Assembly (NCBI RefSeq): GCF_014643835.1
Contig: NZ_BMKD01000004.1
Location: 248,001-312,000 of the forward strand
Direction: 5' to 3'
From: Mucilaginibacter rubeus
GTDB taxonomy: Bacteria > Bacteroidota > Bacteroidia > Sphingobacteriales > Sphingobacteriaceae
DNA: 64,000 nucleotides
Part shown: piece after piece, positions 1 through 7,091 of the stretch
Layout of the letters: each line of letters opens with the position of its first letter
How positions within the stretch are numbered: the first letter of the stretch is position 1
Translations under genes and position numbers: made by a program
Notes under the pieces: model-generated
Database searches by the model: none
Told to the model about the DNA's origin: nothing
The model's input: the letters and a program-made list of their open reading frames with translations, nothing else

Positions 1-1
1 G

Positions 2-334
2 CCTTTTTTAGTTAAAAGCATGAAAACCGTTGGCGCTATTGACGAAAGCCTTTACCGCATAGCTTATAATGAAATTGATACCGAACAAAAACGGCTTGAC
101 ACCTATTATACCCTAAATTTGATCAGGCAGTTAAAGCCTGATGTGCAGAAAGTAGCACAACTAATCAATCAGCATAAAATTAAATGTTTGCTGATATTTG
201 GCAGGCATGATAAGCTTTTCCCTAAATCGGCGGCAATGCCATTTTTAGGAATGCTCCATAATGCCGAAGTGCATGAAATTGAACTTGGGCACTGGTTGGT
301 TACAAAGGCACTTGACGAGTATTTAGTTAAATAA
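2..334 (+). CDS. alpha/beta hydrolase, C-terminal part
   Basis: The frame is open from base 2, so the gene starts outside the window and the ATG at 20 is only internal. The visible ~110 residues look like the C-terminal third of an alpha/beta hydrolase. The segment FGRHDKLFP carries the Asp typical of the charge relay loop, and LGHWLVTKALDEY carries the terminal catalytic His. The stop is 2 bases before the ATG of the first acyltransferase, so it very probably belongs to the carotenoid-linked operon downstream. Substrate unknown; family assignment rests on two motifs. Confidence 0.6.
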   Translation, partial: PFLVKSMKTVGAIDESLYRIAYNEIDTEQKRLDTYYTLNLIRQLKPDVQKVAQLINQHKIKCLLIFGRHDKLFPKSAAMPFLGMLHNAEVHEIELGHWLVTKALDEYLVK

Positions 335-336
335 AC

Positions 337-960
337 ATGGTACCTTCGCGTAAAAAGAAATTTTGGAGTAAACTATTCATCCGTTGCGTAAAATGGTGGA
401 TCGGTCGTAATTTTAAAGAGGTTAATGTACAGCCCTTTGAGCCACGCCCCGGCCATTCAATATTGCTTTTGACCAATCATTTTAGCTGGTGGGATGGTTT
501 CATTGCTAACCGGACAGCTGTTTATGATCTTAAAAAGCAATTCTACATCATGATGCAGCAGGACCAGTTCGATCAGCATCGTTATTTTCGATACATTGGT
601 GCTTACTCTATTCAAAAAGGGTCAAGGGCAATACTCGACTCGCTCAGTTACTCGGCCGGGATATTAAATGATCCTGATAACCTCATCGTGATATTTCCAC
701 AGGGCGAGCTCTATTCAAACCATGAAACGCATATCCGTGTTGAAACCGGTGTTTATAAACTGATGCGACAGATAAAAGGCCCCTGTCAGGTGGTTTATCA
801 TTGTACCCTGATCGATTACTTTGAAAGCCTGAAGCCCCGTGCCTATGTTCATTTGTTTGATTTAGGTGTTGCCGGCGAACTTAGTTTTGAGCAGTTGAAG
901 GAGAACATTAATAACGCGCATCAGCAAGCGTTGAAGAACCAGATCAATATGGAGCACTAA
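337..960 (+). CDS. PlsC-like acyltransferase (1)
   Basis: This 207-residue protein has the acyltransferase signature NHFSWWDG with the HX4D pair at H48 and D53, and a second block FPQGE at about 120-124 in place of the usual FPEGT. PlsC-family enzymes move an acyl group from acyl-CoA or acyl-ACP to a hydroxyl at the membrane. A paralogue follows at 1082 and aligns without gaps at both motifs. Next to a glycosyltransferase, a CruF-like hydratase and a CrtW ketolase, it probably esterifies a carotenoid glycoside rather than glycerol phosphate; that substrate is inferred from context. Confidence 0.8.
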   Translation: MVPSRKKKFWSKLFIRCVKWWIGRNFKEVNVQPFEPRPGHSILLLTNHFSWWDGFIANRTAVYDLKKQFYIMMQQDQFDQHRYFRYIGAYSIQKGSRAILDSLSYSAGILNDPDNLIVIFPQGELYSNHETHIRVETGVYKLMRQIKGPCQVVYHCTLIDYFESLKPRAYVHLFDLGVAGELSFEQLKENINNAHQQALKNQINMEH

Positions 961-1081
961 TTAATTGACACTAATTTCCTGAATTGTTTCGAATTGGTGC
1001 TAATTCCATTTGATAAGCCATCAGCAAATTTCGTGTAATTCGATAAAATTGTAGCCGACATGCAATACATTCGTGTAAAAT

Positions 1082-1708
1082 ATGATCCGCAATAAAGAAA
1101 ACTTTTTCATGAACCGTATTGTCCATTATTATATTAAATGGATAGTTGGCAAAACGTTTCATGAACTATTGTTTAACGATATTGTGATTGATAAAAACAA
1201 ATCGGTGCTGCTGATAGGCAACCATTTTAGTTTTTGGGATGGGTTGATATTATATTGCGTAAACGATAAATTGCTGAAGAAAAAGTTACATGTCATGATC
1301 CTGGAAGAGACTGCCCGTAACGAGCGCTTCCTGAAATATGTAGGTGCTTTTTCGGTAAAAAAAGATTCAAAAAGTATCATCCAATCACTTGACTATGCTG
1401 CCGGATTGCTTACCGATCCGGTAAATTTGGTTTTGATGTTTCCGCAGGGCAAACTGTATGCTAACTTTGTTACCGGCATACACTTTGAAAAGGGGGTTAT
1501 GAGGATCATTGAAAAAGCAAACGGGAATTTCCAGCTCGTTTTTGCTTCAACTTTTATTCAATACTTTAAACATAAAAAGGCAACGGCAACCGTTTATTTA
1601 AAAAACGAACCAGAAAATTACACCGGTAAAAGCATAAGTAAATTACAAGAGGCTTACCAAAGGCATTATGAAGCCTCTAAAGCGCTGCAAACCGAATTTG
1701 ATATATAA
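1082..1708 (+). CDS. PlsC-like acyltransferase (2)
   Basis: This second 208-residue acyltransferase has NHFSFWDG (H48, D53) and FPQGK at 120-124, at exactly the same residue numbers as in the upstream copy, which supports the ATG at 1082 over the ATG at 1109. The pair arose by duplication but is well diverged. The gene ends 3 bases before the GTG of the glycosyltransferase, so translation is tightly linked. The 121-bp gap before it holds no gene. The two copies may differ in acyl donor or in the sugar position used; nothing in the sequence decides this. Confidence 0.8.
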   Translation: MIRNKENFFMNRIVHYYIKWIVGKTFHELLFNDIVIDKNKSVLLIGNHFSFWDGLILYCVNDKLLKKKLHVMILEETARNERFLKYVGAFSVKKDSKSIIQSLDYAAGLLTDPVNLVLMFPQGKLYANFVTGIHFEKGVMRIIEKANGNFQLVFASTFIQYFKHKKATATVYLKNEPENYTGKSISKLQEAYQRHYEASKALQTEFDI

Positions 1709-1711
1709 AAA

Positions 1712-2800
1712 GTGACCATAGCTATATTAATAACCCTCTTTTTTATCATACTCAGGTTTGCGGTAACGCTATTCAATTATATCTCCAACCCTAAGCTGCC
1801 CCATATAGGGCGGTATTATTCGGATAAAGTTTCTATCCTGATCCCTGCACGTAACGAGGCCGAAAACATATTAACCCTGTTAAATTCCATTCATCAGCAA
1901 GATTATAACAACTACGAGGTTATTATTTATGACGATGATTCAAGCGATGATACTTATCAGGTTTGTACTGAATTTGCCGCCGGTCACCCTCATTTCAGGG
2001 TGTTAAAGGGAGGTAAATTACCGGATGGCTGGATGGGAAAAAATTACGCCTGCCATCAAATGGCTAAACAGGCCGATGGTAAATACCTGCTGTTTTTGGA
2101 TGCTGACGAACAAGTTAGTAACCGCCTTATCAACAGCGCGGTACACCGTATGCATTTGCACCAGCTGGGTTTACTAAGCCTGTTCAGCAATCAAACCATG
2201 CTTACCTTTGGCGAGAACCTGGTAGTACCTCTCATGCATTTCATATTGCTAAACCTGCTGCCTTTACGCCTGGTATATATATTAAAAAACGCCTCAGTAG
2301 CAGCCGCCAGCGGGCAGTTTATGTTGTTTGATGCTGCCATTTATCATAAACACCAATGGCACAAAGCGGTAAAAAACAAGGTGGTGGAAGACGTGGAGAT
2401 CATGCGCCTCATAAAAGCAGAGCGTTATAATGGTGAGGCACTGCTGGCCAACGGCATGATCAGCTGCCGCATGTACCGGGGCTATGGCGAAGCTATAAAC
2501 GGGTTCAGTAAAAATTTCCTGGCGGCGTTTAACTACAGCATCATTGGTTTTTTGGTGTACATTACCATCACTATTGCCGGTCCGCTGATTATCCTGACAA
2601 CCCTGAACATGCCGCTGATACTTTTTACCGCAGGCCTTATTTTTCTTACGCGGATCATGATCTCCCTTTCGGCCGGTCAAAAAGCGGAGTATAACATCCT
2701 TTTACATCCTGCTCAAATGTTTAGCCTGCTGATTGTGGCTGTTTTATCCATCCAAAGGTATCTTACCAAAACCACGATGTGGAAAGGGCGAAAAATTTGA
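1712..2800 (+). CDS. family 2 glycosyltransferase, CrtQ-like
   Basis: This 362-residue membrane glycosyltransferase starts at GTG (no ATG is available at the N-terminus). An N-terminal helix precedes a GT-A domain with VSILIPARNEAENI, DDDSSDDT and the metal-binding DADEQ around residue 130. The acid motif VVEDVEIM is followed by three or four C-terminal membrane helices. This architecture matches GT2 enzymes that glycosylate carotenoids (CrtQ type). Its neighbours are acyltransferases and a carotenoid hydratase, so it most likely adds a sugar to a hydroxylated carotenoid end group. Its last codons overlap the next gene. Confidence 0.8.
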   Translation: MTIAILITLFFIILRFAVTLFNYISNPKLPHIGRYYSDKVSILIPARNEAENILTLLNSIHQQDYNNYEVIIYDDDSSDDTYQVCTEFAAGHPHFRVLKGGKLPDGWMGKNYACHQMAKQADGKYLLFLDADEQVSNRLINSAVHRMHLHQLGLLSLFSNQTMLTFGENLVVPLMHFILLNLLPLRLVYILKNASVAAASGQFMLFDAAIYHKHQWHKAVKNKVVEDVEIMRLIKAERYNGEALLANGMISCRMYRGYGEAINGFSKNFLAAFNYSIIGFLVYITITIAGPLIILTTLNMPLILFTAGLIFLTRIMISLSAGQKAEYNILLHPAQMFSLLIVAVLSIQRYLTKTTMWKGRKI

Positions 2801-3456
2801 GACCCATAGCATCCGATAATTCTGTCCGGGCAAAAAACAAGATCTGTATCATAGTTATTTTCCTGTTTCATTTGGTAGGGTTGGCAGGCTTTATTATCCC
2901 CTCATTAACCGTATTATTTATAACCCTGGTACCATGGCATTTACTATTGATGCTTGGGATTATCGTTTATAGTTATGACAATTTTGACAGCAGGTTTCTG
3001 CTGTTTGCATTGACCGCCTTCGGCATCGGCTTCCTGGCCGAATATATCGGTGTACATACCGGTTGGCTCTTCGGGCATTATCAGTATGGCAGCACACTTG
3101 GCATCAAACTATTTGAAATCCCCCTGATGATCGGGGTAAATTGGTTCCTGCTGATCTATGCCGCGGGGGTTATCCTGCAGCGAAGCAGGCTTCAAAATAC
3201 CTGGGTAAGGATATTTACGGGATCTATGGTCCTTACCTTGCTCGATGTACTGATTGAGCCCATTGCCATACATTTTGATTACTGGCACTGGCTGGATGCC
3301 GGCGTTCCGTTTAAAAACTATGTTTGCTGGTTTGCGCTGAGTGCATTGCTGCTTTTTATATTTGAGCAGTTTAAATTTAAGCGGCAAGCTATTGTTGGTC
3401 CGGCATTACTGATTGCACAATTTATATTTTTTGCTGTCTTGAATTTGATGTATTGA
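2779..3456 (+). CDS. cruF: CruF-like carotenoid hydratase (COG2324)
   Basis: A hydrophobic protein with about seven membrane segments that matches the COG2324/DUF422 carotenoid biosynthesis family: AEYIGVHTGWLFGHYQYG near residue 95, PLMIGVNW, then DVLIEP, DYWHW and the NYVCWF region. CruF-type members hydrate the 1',2' double bond of a linear psi end, making the hydroxyl that is later glycosylated. Two starts fit: GTG at 2779, giving 225 residues, or TTG at 2797, which overlaps the previous stop as TTGA and would be translationally coupled. The hydratase role is from family knowledge; the exact substrate is not visible. Confidence 0.75.
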   Translation: MERAKNLRPIASDNSVRAKNKICIIVIFLFHLVGLAGFIIPSLTVLFITLVPWHLLLMLGIIVYSYDNFDSRFLLFALTAFGIGFLAEYIGVHTGWLFGHYQYGSTLGIKLFEIPLMIGVNWFLLIYAAGVILQRSRLQNTWVRIFTGSMVLTLLDVLIEPIAIHFDYWHWLDAGVPFKNYVCWFALSALLLFIFEQFKFKRQAIVGPALLIAQFIFFAVLNLMY

Positions 3457-3523
3457 GCTAAGGGATCAACTATTTAGTGATATAATAATCATCAAAATCA
3501 ACGCAATCATTACAATCAACGGT

Positions 3524-3531
3524 TATTTTTG
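3524..3531 (+). promoter_or_regulatory. -7 box of ispH
   Basis: TATTTTTG is a perfect match to the Bacteroidota -7 consensus TAnnTTTG. It lies 18 bases before the ispH ATG, which would give a very short leader. No clear -33 TTG is seen at the right distance. It suggests that ispH and crtW can be transcribed separately from the upstream carotenoid genes. Confidence 0.55.
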
Positions 3532-3549
3532 CCGTAAATTAGCAGCACC

Positions 3550-4401
3550 ATGGGAGATTATCAGTTAAAGGTTACTATTGACCAGGATTCGGGCTTTTGC
3601 TTTGGGGTGGTTTATGCCATTGATATGGCTGAGGAGATTTTAGAAGAAGATGGCTACCTGTACTGCCTTGGCGATATTGTGCATAATGACGAGGAAGTTG
3701 AACGCCTTAAAGCAAAAGGCCTGCGTATCATTGAACACGGCCAGCTTAAAGATCTCCGTAATGAAAAGGTGCTCATCCGTGCCCATGGTGAAGCTCCCGA
3801 CACCTACCGTACGGCTTTAGAGAATAACATCACCCTTATTGATGCCTCATGTCCGGTAGTGCTTAAACTACAAAACCGCATCAAAACCTCATATGACTCG
3901 AACGAGAAGATCCTGATTTTTGGCAAGCACGGTCACGCAGAAGTGGTTGGCCTGCAGGGACAAACCAATGATGAAGCGATAGTTTTCCAGGATATTGCCG
4001 AGCTTGACAATGTAGAACTGCCGCACAACATTACGTTGTATAGCCAAACCACCAAGAGTATGGATAAATTCTACTCGGTTAAAGATGAGCTTATTTCACG
4101 CGGCTACGCCCTTAAGGCTAATGATACTATTTGCCGCCAGGTAAGTAACCGGGATAAAGACCTGCCCAAATTTGCAACGCGCTTTGATAAGATTGTTTTT
4201 GTATCGGGCAAGAAATCTTCAAACGGTAAGGTATTGTATGAAGTATGCCGCAAGCACAACCGCAATACTTACTTCATATCCTCAACCGACGAACTGGATA
4301 AAAACATGTTTGCGCCAAATGATACCATTGGTATTGCCGGTGCAACGTCAACCCCCATGTGGCTGATGCAGAAAGTAAAAGCCGCTATAGAAAGCTTTTA
4401 A
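3550..4401 (+). CDS. ispH: 4-hydroxy-3-methylbut-2-enyl diphosphate reductase
   Basis: IspH carries out the last step of the MEP isoprenoid pathway, reducing HMBPP to IPP and DMAPP with a 4Fe-4S cluster. The three cluster cysteines are visible: C17 in GFCFGV, C101 in DASCPVV and C195 in NDTICRQ. At 283 residues it has the usual length. It supplies the C5 units for the carotenoids made by its neighbours and for quinones, so its place inside a carotenoid cluster is sensible. A small hairpin with ACAGC/GCTGT arms lies between it and crtW. Confidence 0.95.
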   Translation: MGDYQLKVTIDQDSGFCFGVVYAIDMAEEILEEDGYLYCLGDIVHNDEEVERLKAKGLRIIEHGQLKDLRNEKVLIRAHGEAPDTYRTALENNITLIDASCPVVLKLQNRIKTSYDSNEKILIFGKHGHAEVVGLQGQTNDEAIVFQDIAELDNVELPHNITLYSQTTKSMDKFYSVKDELISRGYALKANDTICRQVSNRDKDLPKFATRFDKIVFVSGKKSSNGKVLYEVCRKHNRNTYFISSTDELDKNMFAPNDTIGIAGATSTPMWLMQKVKAAIESF

Positions 4402-4429
4402 CAGCACGCTTTTTGCTGTAATAGGTAAC

Positions 4430-5119
4430 ATGCAAAAAAGTCCGTCAAATATTGGTTTATTTGTGGCCGCGCTGGTAATTGGCTGCTGGGCAACAAGCAT
4501 TACATTGCTGATGCAATGGCATTTCAGCTTCGGCAATCCTCTTGTTTATGTACTGATGCTGGTGCAAATGCACCTTTATACCGGGCTGTTCATCACCGCA
4601 CATGATGCTATGCATGGTACAGTTTCGCCTGATAAGGGCTTAAATAACTTTGTGGGTTACCTCAGCACGTTCCTATATGCCTCGTTCTGGTACCCGCAAT
4701 TATACACCAAACACCACAGGCACCATAGCCACGTACATACCCATGAAGATCCGGATTATCATCAGGGCAGCTTTTTTGCATGGTATGTACAATTTATCCG
4801 CAATTACCTGTCCATATGGCAAATTGTGGTGATGGCTGTTGTATTTAATATCCTGAAGATCTGGATCCCACAGCCAAACCTCATTATGTTTTGGGTTGTA
4901 CCATCATTGCTGAGCACATTACAGTTATTTTACTTCGGTACATATCAACCCCATAAAGGCGAACACAATAACCGGCACTTTGCCCGGAGCCAGCGCCGTA
5001 ATCATTTGGCTGCATTTTTTAGCTGCTATTTTTTTGGCTATCATTATGAGCACCATGAATCGCCGGGTGTACCGTGGTGGAGGCTGTGGAAAGCTCCGTT
5101 GCCGAAAAACACAGATTAA
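4430..5119 (+). CDS. crtW: beta-carotene ketolase-like desaturase family protein
   Basis: This 229-residue integral membrane di-iron enzyme has all three histidine clusters of the CrtW group: HDAMHG (58-63), HHRHHSHVHTHEDPD (95-109) and YHYEHHESPGVPWW (204-217). CrtW adds a 4-keto group to beta-ionone rings, while related members are hydroxylases. The DPD and PWW features favour a ketolase. Together with the CruF-like and glycosyltransferase genes it suggests a product with one keto ring and one hydroxylated, glycosylated linear end. It follows ispH by 28 bases and is probably in the same transcript. Confidence 0.8.
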   Translation: MQKSPSNIGLFVAALVIGCWATSITLLMQWHFSFGNPLVYVLMLVQMHLYTGLFITAHDAMHGTVSPDKGLNNFVGYLSTFLYASFWYPQLYTKHHRHHSHVHTHEDPDYHQGSFFAWYVQFIRNYLSIWQIVVMAVVFNILKIWIPQPNLIMFWVVPSLLSTLQLFYFGTYQPHKGEHNNRHFARSQRRNHLAAFFSCYFFGYHYEHHESPGVPWWRLWKAPLPKNTD

Positions 5120-5205
5120 CCAATCCATAATCCGCTGCTCGTCATCGTATCCACTATTAAGCTCGGAAAAAATCGTAATGATGTATAAAATATATTTTAG
5201 GGATG

Positions 5206-5319
5206 TTGCGCAGGGCTGCGTTAGGGATTGCAGCGGAAAACCCACAGCCTTGTGCAGGCCTCAGTGCGTACAGGCAAGGCGAGGATTTGCAGCGTAAAGC
5301 CCGGGCCGCAGGCAACGCC
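5206..5319. repeat. dispersed GGCGTTGCCTGCGG repeat, copy 1
   Basis: Read on the minus strand this element starts GGCGTTGCCTGCGGCC and runs to CCCTAACGCAGCCCTGCG. A second, inverted and shorter copy lies at 17459-17546 with the same two ends. It is non-coding. The rest of the 457-base gap between crtW and hemH (5120-5205 and 5320-5557) shows no gene and no clear signal. Confidence 0.7.
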
Positions 5320-5557
5320 GATATCATGAAATCCATTCAAAAAAGCCTTAATAATCAACACATTACAATCACATCATAATAAAAACACGAACAATCCTCT
5401 CAAACAGACAGGTAATCGTGCAAATCTCCCGGCAAAGCTGGGGATTGCTTCGTCCCCTATAATAACGGGAGTATACTGTGACAGGGAATAAATAAACCTT
5501 ACACCTCATTTATTTGTAAATTGTGACCACCGTCATAACTTACGGGGCATTTTTTGC

Positions 5558-5565
5558 TATTTTTG
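5558..5565 (+). promoter_or_regulatory. -7 box of hemH
   Basis: TATTTTTG matches TAnnTTTG perfectly and ends 11 bases before the ATG at 5577. Transcription would start only a few bases upstream of that ATG, which rules against the in-frame upstream GTG at 5523 as the start of hemH. Confidence 0.5.
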
Positions 5566-5576
5566 CGCTTACAGTT

Positions 5577-6596
5577 ATGGCTAAAAAAGGAATTTTACTG
5601 GTTAACCTGGGCACCCCGGATAGCCCCAGCACAGCAGATGTAAAGCGTTATTTGAATGAGTTTTTGATGGATCCGCGGGTTATTGATATCGGGGCCATTT
5701 CACGTACTCTTTTAGTTAAAGGCCTTATCGTTCCGTTCAGAGCACCTAAATCGGCCAAATTGTACCAGGCCATCTGGGACCCTAAAACCGGCTCACCACT
5801 ATTACATTACAGTATTTTACAACAAAAAGCTTTGCAACAGCGCCTTGGCGATGACTATATGGTTGAGCTGGCTATGCGTTACCAAAACCCTTCTATCGAA
5901 TCGGCTTTGGAGAAGTTGAAAGCAGCCCTTGTTGAAAGTATCCAGGTAATCCCTTTGTTTCCGCAGTATGCTTCGGCCAGTACCGGGTCTGTTTATGAAA
6001 AGGTGATGGACATTGTTGGCAAATGGCCAACATCGCCAAATATTACGTTCATCAACTCTTTCCATGATAATGAGCTGATGATTGAAACTTTTGCTGATAA
6101 CGCTCAAAAATATAATCCTGAAACGTACGATCATGTTTTATTTAGCTTTCACGGACTGCCGCAAAGGCAACTGATTAAAGCCGATCATACTCATAATACC
6201 TGCCTTAAATCTGCAGGCTGCTGTGAAACGCTTACTGATGTCAACAGGTTTTGCTATTCGGCACAATCGCACCATACCGCGAAACTGATAGCTGAAAAAA
6301 TGGGCATTCCGAAAGAGAAATATACCATCTGCTTTCAATCGCGCCTGGGCAACGACCCATGGGTGCAGCCTTACACCAGCGAAATTGTAGCCAAACTGGC
6401 CGGCGAAGGTAAAAAACGTCTCCTGGTATTTTGTCCCGCCTTTGTAGCCGACTGCCTTGAAACCGTATATGAAGTAACTACCGAATATGGTGACGAATTT
6501 AAAGCCCTCGGCGGTGAGCATGTGCAACTGGTTGAGAGTTTGAATGATGCACCTAAATTTATTGATGCCTTAGTGCAGATGGTAAAGCCTTTTTAG
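5577..6596 (+). CDS. hemH: ferrochelatase
   Basis: Ferrochelatase inserts iron into the porphyrin ring in the last step of haem synthesis (or into coproporphyrin III in the coproporphyrin route). The N-terminus GILLVNLGTPDSP is diagnostic. The metal-binding His lies in FSFHGLPQR, and the conserved Glu follows in the block CFQSRLGNDPWVQPYTSE. With the ATG at 5577 the protein has 339 residues, the normal bacterial length. An 18-codon in-frame extension to a GTG at 5523 is open but would contain the promoter. It is a single gene closed by a terminator. Confidence 0.95.
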   Translation: MAKKGILLVNLGTPDSPSTADVKRYLNEFLMDPRVIDIGAISRTLLVKGLIVPFRAPKSAKLYQAIWDPKTGSPLLHYSILQQKALQQRLGDDYMVELAMRYQNPSIESALEKLKAALVESIQVIPLFPQYASASTGSVYEKVMDIVGKWPTSPNITFINSFHDNELMIETFADNAQKYNPETYDHVLFSFHGLPQRQLIKADHTHNTCLKSAGCCETLTDVNRFCYSAQSHHTAKLIAEKMGIPKEKYTICFQSRLGNDPWVQPYTSEIVAKLAGEGKKRLLVFCPAFVADCLETVYEVTTEYGDEFKALGGEHVQLVESLNDAPKFIDALVQMVKPF

Positions 6597-6624
6597 GAAA
6601 ACTCCCCTGTTGAATATAATTATT

Positions 6625-6665
6625 GCCTAACGGAGCTGTTTTATAGCATACGTTAGGCTTTTTTT
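6625..6665 (+). terminator. hemH terminator
   Basis: GCCTAACG (6625-6632) pairs perfectly with CGTTAGGC (6651-6658) and is followed by a run of T, a typical intrinsic terminator for hemH. Confidence 0.8.
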
Positions 6666-6671
6666 ATTGTA

Positions 6672-6706
6672 TAAAAAAAGCATCTGCCCATTGCTGAACA
6701 GATGCT
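6672..6706 (-). terminator. cold-shock gene terminator
   Basis: AGCATCTG (6679-6686) and CAGATGCT (6699-6706) form an 8-bp stem. On the minus strand it is followed by a run of T, so it ends the cold-shock gene just upstream. It stands tail to tail with the hemH terminator. Confidence 0.8.
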
Positions 6707-6731
6707 GTACGATTTTTATATAATTGATAGT

Positions 6732-6920
6732 TTAACCTACTTTTACATTTACCGCATTTAAGCCTTTTTTGCCTTGCTCTACATCGTAGGTAACGCTATC
6801 GTTTTCACGGATAGTGTCGATCAGGCCTGATACGTGTACAAAAACTTCGGCACCACCATTAGTTGGCGTAATAAATCCGAAACCTTTGGTTTCATTAAAG
6901 AATTTTACTGTTCCTTGCAT
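6732..6920 (-). CDS. cspA: cold-shock domain protein
   Basis: A 62-residue single cold-shock domain with RNP1 as KGFGFI (12-17) and RNP2 as VFVHVS (26-31). These small OB-fold proteins bind single-stranded RNA and DNA and melt RNA structure. The length is that of Bacteroidota CspA. It is transcribed alone, with a strong promoter and its own terminator. Which of the several Csp paralogues it is cannot be decided from sequence alone. Confidence 0.92.
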   Translation of the reverse strand: MQGTVKFFNETKGFGFITPTNGGAEVFVHVSGLIDTIRENDSVTYDVEQGKKGLNAVNVKVG

Positions 6921-6941
6921 TATATTTTTATTTAATTACTA

Positions 6942-6970
6942 CAAAGGTAACATTAATTATTAACAATCAA
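6942..6970 (-). promoter_or_regulatory. cold-shock gene promoter
   Basis: On the minus strand TACCTTTG (6942-6949) is a perfect -7 box, with a TTG (6968-6970) 18 bases upstream that fits the -33 element. The transcript would begin about 15 bases before the ATG, so there is no long cold-shock leader here. Confidence 0.65.
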
Positions 6971-7091
6971 TTAAAAATAAGGCCATTACACGTTTAAAGT
7001 TTTCGGAAGTGTAATTCCCTGTTGAAAACTACGTCGTAAAAACAGCATTTATCAACTCCCTGAAGCCTTAACACTTAGTGTTTTAACCTCG

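Noticed and set aside
5523-5576. 18-codon N-terminal extension of ferrochelatase from a GTG
   Set aside because: It contains a perfect -7 promoter box and the family N-terminus begins at the ATG at 5577.
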